Source of the DNA: a bacterium
GTDB taxonomy: Bacteria > Patescibacteriota > Microgenomatia > UBA8517
Length of the DNA stretch: 9,895 nucleotides
Assembly: GCA_021824385.1 (NCBI GenBank)
Contig: JAKAKU010000099.1
Location: 1-9,895 of the forward strand
Direction: 5' to 3'
Shown here: piece after piece, positions 6,336-9,895 of the stretch
Layout: each line of letters starts with the position of its first letter
Numbering within the stretch: position 1 is the first letter of the stretch
Translations under genes and position numbers: made by a program
Notes under the pieces: generated by a model
Seen by the model: the letters and a program-made list of their open reading frames with translations, nothing else
Database searches by the model: none
What the model was told of the DNA's origin: nothing

Positions 6336-7310
6336 TCACTTTGTTTTAAACAAAATTACGTTTGGAAGTCCACGCCCGGGACCCAATTTGTATCCACCAC
6401 TCCACAAAGCAGTCGAACCACCACTATCAAGGTTTAAGGCATTATCCATTTGCAGGACAGTGAGCGCTGCTGCAGAGTCGTTCACGGTTGCATTCATAAC
6501 CGTTCCAATAAACACCATACTCCCCCTGTTGGCCACAAAACTTCTATTACCCTTAGATGTCATCTTTGAATCACCTCCTGGGTTTAAGTTTGATCCGTTA
6601 AACACAAGCATTGGGTAGTTTGATAGCACTCCATCAACTCCCGTGTCTCGTCCCCATTCCTGGGCAGCCCTCACAAATCGAATTGAACCCCCTTGAAAAA
6701 TAACAGCCGGATTGGTGCTATATACATTGTTGGCCGAATTAAAATAATATTTATCTTTATTCATGAGAAGCGTATCAAAACTATTTGTTTTACCGGCACA
6801 TGAATCATAGGTTGCTGGACAAAAATAGCCACCATTTACCCCTGCATAAGCACCGTTCCGGGCGACATATTCCCCCAAAGAAAGTACCGGACAATTGTTT
6901 GCACAATCACTCGTTGAGGCAGTGTCCACGATTACCTTTGTAGATCCAAGATCTGCTCCAATGATGTAAACAGTAAAGTCACCATTTGCCGTGTGAACAC
7001 GCTTGACGCTATATCCGGATCCTGCGGGGCCAGTAGAAACAGGAATAGGAGTTGCCGTGGGCTTTGGGGTAGGAGATTTTGTAGGGGTAGGAGTAGGTGA
7101 TGGGCTTAGTGTTGGGGTTGGCGAAGGGGTGGGTGTTGGTGAAGCGGTAGTCGTGGCTGTAGGGAGAGTGGTGGCAAGTGAAACTTGCGGTTGAACTTGA
7201 GAATTCGTGCTCACTGGCATTTTCACTTTTATAACAACCGCAACGAGTGCCACTGCCAATAACACAAAGACAACTACGGCAATGATGGCAGAACCACTAT
7301 TTTTTCTCAT
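6336..7310 (-). CDS. Membrane-anchored phosphodiester glycosidase (NAGPA/DUF2233) family protein
   Basis: The 324-residue protein begins with a short basic segment and one hydrophobic helix (about 8-28), with no lipobox, so it should be anchored in the membrane with the rest outside. A Pro/Thr/Ser linker (about 50-92, with PTPTPSPTPT-type repeats) acts as a flexible stalk. The C-terminal domain (100-324) matches the NAGPA-like phosphodiester glycosidase fold. Signature segments are GVNGGYF (157-163) and NLDSGGSTALW (293-303), with the central NRSFVANRGSMVFIG (255-269). Family members hydrolyse sugar phosphodiesters or act on exopolysaccharide and cell-wall glycans; the substrate here is unknown. 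Four Cys (136, 140, 164, 171) are close together and probably form disulfides. It stands alone between convergent and divergent neighbours. The start codon is ATG, with only a weak ribosome site. Confidence 0.9.
   Translation of the reverse strand: MRKNSGSAIIAVVVFVLLAVALVAVVIKVKMPVSTNSQVQPQVSLATTLPTATTTASPTPTPSPTPTLSPSPTPTPTKSPTPKPTATPIPVSTGPAGSGYSVKRVHTANGDFTVYIIGADLGSTKVIVDTASTSDCANNCPVLSLGEYVARNGAYAGVNGGYFCPATYDSCAGKTNSFDTLLMNKDKYYFNSANNVYSTNPAVIFQGGSIRFVRAAQEWGRDTGVDGVLSNYPMLVFNGSNLNPGGDSKMTSKGNRSFVANRGSMVFIGTVMNATVNDSAAALTVLQMDNALNLDSGGSTALWSGGYKLGPGRGLPNVILFKTK
7041..7142. repeat. Pro-Thr repeat linker coding region, G-rich on the plus strand
   Basis: This stretch encodes the Pro/Thr stalk of the glycosidase-like protein through degenerate 6-bp units. 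The plus strand has G runs at 7084-7087, 7102-7104, 7114-7117, 7126-7129 and 7131-7133, enough for a G-quadruplex with long loops. Such tracts tend to vary in unit number between strains. Confidence 0.6.
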
Positions 7311-7345
7311 TCTTCATTATTGAATAAAGAGCATGCCGAAAGCAA

Positions 7346-7376
7346 TTGTGACTCCTGAGTCAAAGTGAGGTAAAAT
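7346..7376 (+). promoter_or_regulatory. Possible promoter of tRNA-Gln
   Basis: TTGTGA (7346-7351) and TAAAAT (7371-7376) are separated by 19 bp, which is longer than ideal. The predicted start near 7383 is four bases before the tRNA. The spacer contains the palindrome at 7349-7362. Confidence 0.35.
7349..7362. repeat. 14-bp palindrome TGACTC-CT-GAGTCA
   Basis: A perfect inverted repeat of 6 bp arms around 2 bp lies in the intergenic space between the glycosidase-like gene and tRNA-Gln, overlapping the proposed -35 region. It could be a dimeric regulator site. No T run follows it on either strand, so it is not a terminator. Confidence 0.55.
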
Positions 7377-7386
7377 AGGCATATAT

Positions 7387-7457
7387 TGCCGAATCATCTA
7401 ACGGTAGGATAGCGGACTCTGAATCCGTTCATCTTGGTTCGAATCCAAGTTCGGCAG
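7387..7457 (+). tRNA. tRNA-Gln (anticodon CUG)
   Basis: The 71-nt sequence folds as a full cloverleaf. The acceptor stem TGCCGAA/TTCGGCA has 7 pairs, the D stem is ATC/GAT, and the anticodon stem is GCGGA/TCCGT with loop CTCTGAA and anticodon CTG at 7419-7421. The T arm is CTTGG-TTCGAAT-CCAAG, and the discriminator is G. The variable loop has 4 nt. CCA is not encoded (the next bases are CAA), so a CCA-adding enzyme is required. It reads CAG codons. Confidence 0.95.
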
Positions 7458-7541
7458 CAAATCAATTTAGCTTCATATATCTAAATCAAACTATTCCTCT
7501 CCACACTTTGTTTCAAACTAATTCAAATAAATAAATTGTAG

Positions 7542-7547
7542 TAGAAT
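7542..7547 (+). promoter_or_regulatory. -10 element for the RibD-C-like gene, leaderless
   Basis: TAGAAT ends 7 nt before the ATG at 7555, so the expected start falls on or next to the start codon. No clear -35 is seen and there is no Shine-Dalgarno. The rest of 7458-7541 is AT-rich, with one weak AT stem (7465-7470/7481-7486) and nothing else recognised. Confidence 0.4.
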
Positions 7548-7554
7548 AGTTTCA

Positions 7555-8157
7555 ATGAGAAAAATTATTGTTGTTGAATTTATTACACTTGACGGTGTTA
7601 TGCAAGCTCCAGGTGGCTCTAAAGAAGATACTGCTGAGGGTTTCAAGTTTGGCGGATGGATGGGCCCTTATTTTGATGAAGATGGCGGGAAAGAAATGGG
7701 AAAACAAATGAAAGAGACCGTCGGATTACTCTTGGGACGAAAAACATATGATATCTTTTCGGGATTTTGGCCGCATCATGCTACAGAAACAGAAGGCTGG
7801 CCACAAATAAACAAAATTCCAAAATATGTAATGTCCAAAACCTTAGAAAATCCAAGCTGGGAAAACACTGAAGTGTTAAAAGATATAAATGCATTAAAAG
7901 AGCTAAAGAAATCAACCGGTCCTGACTTACAAGTGTACGGAAGTAGCAATCTTATTCAATCATTAATGAAGAACGATTTGGTAGATGAACTTTGGCTAAA
8001 AATATTTCCCCTTACACTTGGGACAGGAAAACGATTGTTTGAAAAAGGCACAATTCCTGCTGCCTTCAAACTATATAAATCCAAAGTTACTCCAAGTGGT
8101 ACTTTCTTTGGCTATTACAGACGTGCTGGAGATGTTAAAACCGAAGACATAGTATAG
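7555..8157 (+). CDS. RibD C-terminal/dihydrofolate-reductase-like family protein
   Basis: The 200-residue protein belongs to the standalone RibD-C/DHFR-like reductase family (YyaP/YwjB type). It is a soluble NADPH-binding Rossmann-like fold. The N-terminal strand MRKIIVVEFITLDGVMQAPG (1-20) is typical. Other family landmarks are LLLGRKTYDIF (58-68), KYVMSKTL (90-97), VYGSSNLIQSLMKNDLVDEL (127-146), the IFPLTLGTGKRLF stretch (150-162) and the C-terminal YYRRAGDVKTEDI. Members are annotated as putative reductases; physiological substrates are mostly unknown, so neither folate nor riboflavin synthesis should be assumed. It is a single gene with a promoter almost touching the ATG. It ends in TAG at the usual family length, which argues that TAG is a normal stop codon in this genome. 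Confidence 0.92.
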   Translation: MRKIIVVEFITLDGVMQAPGGSKEDTAEGFKFGGWMGPYFDEDGGKEMGKQMKETVGLLLGRKTYDIFSGFWPHHATETEGWPQINKIPKYVMSKTLENPSWENTEVLKDINALKELKKSTGPDLQVYGSSNLIQSLMKNDLVDELWLKIFPLTLGTGKRLFEKGTIPAAFKLYKSKVTPSGTFFGYYRRAGDVKTEDIV

Positions 8158-8169
8158 TTGTTTACGGAG

Positions 8170-8271
8170 TCAGCAAATGCCAGCATGGTAATCAGGAATA
8201 TAAAATTGTCCTTCTGAAGACTGCCAAAAAGTTCGAATAGTGTCTATGTCCACCAGCAAAAAAATGGGCCG
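8170..8271 (-). pseudogene. Possible remnant of a small protein gene
   Basis: The 137-bp gap between the RibD-C-like gene and the 8295-9365 gene holds a 33-codon minus-strand open stretch. It ends with the protein-like segment VDIDTIRTFWQSSEGQFY followed by IPDYHAGIC and TGA. It has no start codon of its own and a stop just upstream. A T7 run (minus strand, about 8259-8265) lies at the point where a one-base slip would join it to the adjacent frame, which reads HFKDYENNGPFF back to the stop of the upstream gene. I cannot assign a family. It may be a decayed gene or chance. Confidence 0.2.
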
Positions 8272-8294
8272 TTATTTTCGTAATCTTTGAAGTG

Positions 8295-9365
8295 TCATTT
8301 AGCCTTATTTGTAGGGTATTTTGTAACTCGCTCTACTAATACATATTTGTTATCTAACCCTAAAGCCTCAAATTGTTTTTGAATTGACTCGGAAGAATTG
8401 TTCGCATCACTCGGTAAAAGTTCGTTTTTGTTACCATCAAATTTTCGTACTGTTTTTTCATCGAGGAGCGAAACTGCTATTGTTTCCTTGGTTGTACTAA
8501 CCTCCAAGACCATTTCACCGTTCTTTGTAAAGCCAAGTAGCTTCTCAGGCCTAGTGTCTATATATTGGTTGGAAGCTTCGTTCAATCGTTTCAATTCGGA
8601 AGCCTTTAGAGTAGTAGTCTCAACTCTTTGATAATAACAACCTTCATAACATGAAGCTGTTAGATAGTAATTTCCAAATTGATAGATTATGGTTCCAATC
8701 GGTTTCTGTAATTTTTCAATTTTGGAGGTTCGAGTCGGAGGTAATTTTAACCGATATTCAAATCCGGCATTTCTCGGGCCGTAACTTCCTACTTTCAGAA
8801 AATATGTATTTTCAATGAGTTGTGGATAAACCATGTCAATCTCACCCCAGGTGGGTTTTTGTAAAGATATCGAGTAAACCTCCCCCGTCTTTATATTCAG
8901 AATCCTAATATGACGAATGGTGCTTTGTAAGCTCGGAGAACATCCACCAAAACACCCACCGGTACTCTCAGCAATATAACGATCTTTAGTGAATCCAATT
9001 AAGTAGTCACCCCACTTAATTACGTCTGAGTATCCCGGTGATTCCTGATAAAAATAAAGTCCTGTTGGAAGTGGGGGGCTCTGGGAATTATCTACAATTT
9101 CCCAATTAGAAATTGTTTGGCTGTAATCTTCAGGAGTGGGTGTTAGCGTTGTATTCGAAGACAAATCTTTCTTTAGTAATCTTTCAGCGGCAATAGTTCT
9201 TCCAAAAATATCTCGTGTATAGACTACTTCTCCGATTTTATACGTAGGGTTTACTTTATTGTAAGCAAGAAAGACGCAAAACAAACTGACAGTGAACAGC
9301 AAAATAAAAAGCAACAGTTGCCTTCTTTGAAGCTTCAGATTAATTTTTTTGAAATTAATTTTCAC
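8295..9365 (-). CDS. Membrane-anchored extracytoplasmic protein of unknown function, 356 residues
   Basis: I do not recognise a family. The N-terminus is basic (KINFKKINLKLQRRQ), followed by one hydrophobic helix (about 17-35), so the remaining 320 residues should lie outside the cytoplasm. A Thr/Ser/Pro linker (about 68-100) leads to a strand-rich domain with alternating hydrophobic and aromatic residues (for example YLIGFTKDRYIAE, GEVYSISL), reminiscent of beta-propeller or sandwich folds. Two matching C-x3-C motifs occur, GCFGGC (C138, C142) and SCYEGC (C239, C243), suggesting two local disulfides or a paired metal site. The start is GTG (9363-9365), chosen because the frame has no earlier usable start downstream of a good promoter. 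It ends in TGA. It is a single gene, with the GrpB-like gene upstream on the same strand after a 91-bp gap. Confidence 0.85.
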   Translation of the reverse strand: MKINFKKINLKLQRRQLLLFILLFTVSLFCVFLAYNKVNPTYKIGEVVYTRDIFGRTIAAERLLKKDLSSNTTLTPTPEDYSQTISNWEIVDNSQSPPLPTGLYFYQESPGYSDVIKWGDYLIGFTKDRYIAESTGGCFGGCSPSLQSTIRHIRILNIKTGEVYSISLQKPTWGEIDMVYPQLIENTYFLKVGSYGPRNAGFEYRLKLPPTRTSKIEKLQKPIGTIIYQFGNYYLTASCYEGCYYQRVETTTLKASELKRLNEASNQYIDTRPEKLLGFTKNGEMVLEVSTTKETIAVSLLDEKTVRKFDGNKNELLPSDANNSSESIQKQFEALGLDNKYVLVERVTKYPTNKAK

Positions 9366-9370
9366 AAGAT

Positions 9371-9399
9371 ATTGTAGAACTATGGGTGGTAAAAAGCAA
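9371..9399 (-). promoter_or_regulatory. Promoter of the 356-residue membrane protein gene, leaderless
   Basis: On the minus strand, TTGCTT (9394-9399) and TACAAT (9371-9376) are separated by exactly 17 bp. The expected start falls at the GTG at 9363-9365. There is no Shine-Dalgarno. The rest of the gap up to 9456 is A/T-rich, and I see no terminator for the upstream gene in it. Confidence 0.6.
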
Positions 9400-9456
9400 G
9401 TGAAATATTTAATAAATCTTTTTTCTCTTGATACGATTCCTACTCCTCTTTTTGCC

Positions 9457-9895
9457 TCAAATCTTTAGAAGTATTTCATTAATAAATTCAATTTTTCTTG
9501 TGTAGTATTTCCGAACGCTCATTCCATCACCATCTTCTTTTAGCTCACGATATTTATCGAGCACTAAAGGGTTATTCAGCAAATAGTTTGTAAACTTTTC
9601 ACTATCTATCCAATTTTTGTCCTCTTTGTTGATAATAAACACATCAACATGTTTATTAAATCCTTCTAGCCTAAACCGAGCCCGAACAAGGGGATACAAA
9701 CTTCTTGGTTCGGATAACGATGTAGACATTTTTTCAACCGTTTTATTAAAAACTGAAGGGGGCACGGGCACATATATGTCTATTTCATTCTGGCCGGAGA
9801 TTTCAAGATACGAGGCTCCTCTGTGTAAAACTTCAAAGTTGTTTCCTAAAATATCGATAACCTGTTTCTTAGCTTTTTCAAAAATCTGTGGAGAT
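9457..9895 (-). CDS. GrpB/UPF0157-like nucleotidyltransferase family protein, C-terminal 145 residues (runs off the right edge)
   Basis: The open frame extends through the right edge, so the true start lies outside; an internal GTG at 9769-9771 would cut the conserved core and is not the start. Visible landmarks fit the GrpB (UPF0157) branch of the polymerase-beta-like nucleotidyltransferases. They are the strand-turn HRGASYLEI at the place of the family's H-x-GSTS, then NEIDIYVPVPP at the place of the catalytic acidic strand (PVIDIxV), and the C-terminal helical signature NNPLVLDKYRELK followed by YYTRKIEFINEILLK (family: LRxxPxxAxxYxxLK, then Y-x-x-x-K-x-x-F). The catalytic pair is reduced to Asp-Ile-Tyr rather than Asp-x-Asp, as in some family members. 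The biochemical substrate is unknown. It ends in TGA. Confidence 0.8.
   Translation of the reverse strand, partial: SPQIFEKAKKQVIDILGNNFEVLHRGASYLEISGQNEIDIYVPVPPSVFNKTVEKMSTSLSEPRSLYPLVRARFRLEGFNKHVDVFIINKEDKNWIDSEKFTNYLLNNPLVLDKYRELKEDGDGMSVRKYYTRKIEFINEILLKI

Noticed and set aside
7003..7194. Plus-strand Gly/Val-rich open frame opposite the Pro/Thr stalk
   Set aside because: It arises from the complement of Pro/Thr codon repeats and has no start signal; the minus-strand protein has clear family motifs.
7320..7350. TTGACT or TTGCTT as -35 for the glycosidase-like gene
   Set aside because: No acceptable -10 is found at a normal distance from either hexamer, so a promoter could not be placed.
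7465..7486. Hairpin ATTTAG/CTAAAT after tRNA-Gln as a terminator
   Set aside because: The stem is only A/T-rich, the loop is 10 nt and no T run follows.
9769..9771. GTG as the start of the GrpB-like gene
   Set aside because: The frame is open to the window edge, and the residues upstream carry the conserved HRGAS and EIDIY core.

Overview
The window looks like a compact bacterial chromosome segment of moderate GC, most consistent with a member of the Candidate Phyla Radiation (Patescibacteria). That placement is an inference. It rests on short intergenic gaps, several start sites without a Shine-Dalgarno sequence, small proteins without recognisable homologues, a tRNA gene without encoded CCA, and envelope proteins tethered by one helix and a Pro/Thr linker. 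TAA, TAG and TGA all end plausible genes, so the standard code appears to apply; there is no sign of the UGA=Gly code of Gracilibacteria/Absconditabacteria.

Layout. 1-555 (minus): N-terminal part of the translational GTPase TypA/BipA, running off the left edge, with an extended -10 promoter about 90 bp upstream. 662-1540 (minus): a two-gene operon made of a coiled-coil protein and a very unusual Pro/Ala/Thr/Met-rich 104-residue protein, closed by a UUCG-loop terminator. 1570-5806 (plus): divergently transcribed mutS and mutL, overlapping by 8 bp. mutS is interrupted by an in-frame TAG at the conserved Tyr codon of FATH-Y-HEL, and the rest of the gene continues in the same frame. 5792-6319 (plus): a single-RRM, glycine-tailed RNA-binding protein with its own promoter, a roughly 90-nt leader, a strong Shine-Dalgarno and a terminator. 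6336-7310 (minus): a membrane-anchored phosphodiester glycosidase-like (NAGPA/DUF2233) protein. 7387-7457 (plus): tRNA-Gln(CUG). 7555-8157 (plus): a RibD-C/dihydrofolate-reductase-like protein. 8295-9365 (minus): an unrecognised membrane-anchored extracytoplasmic protein. 9457-9895 (minus): a GrpB/UPF0157 nucleotidyltransferase-like protein running off the right edge.

How the genes work together. mutS and mutL form the mismatch-repair operon; MutL carries the endonuclease motif of organisms that lack MutH. The nonsense codon should remove the end of the MutS ATPase and its dimerisation region, and it may also reduce coupled MutL translation. The other genes are mostly independent units separated by their own promoters and terminators. 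No mobile element, CRISPR array, defence system or replication origin was seen. The observations most worth following are the mutS amber codon, the basic-residue-free Pro/Met-rich protein with a perfect Shine-Dalgarno, and the repeated pattern of promoters whose start point falls on or next to the start codon.
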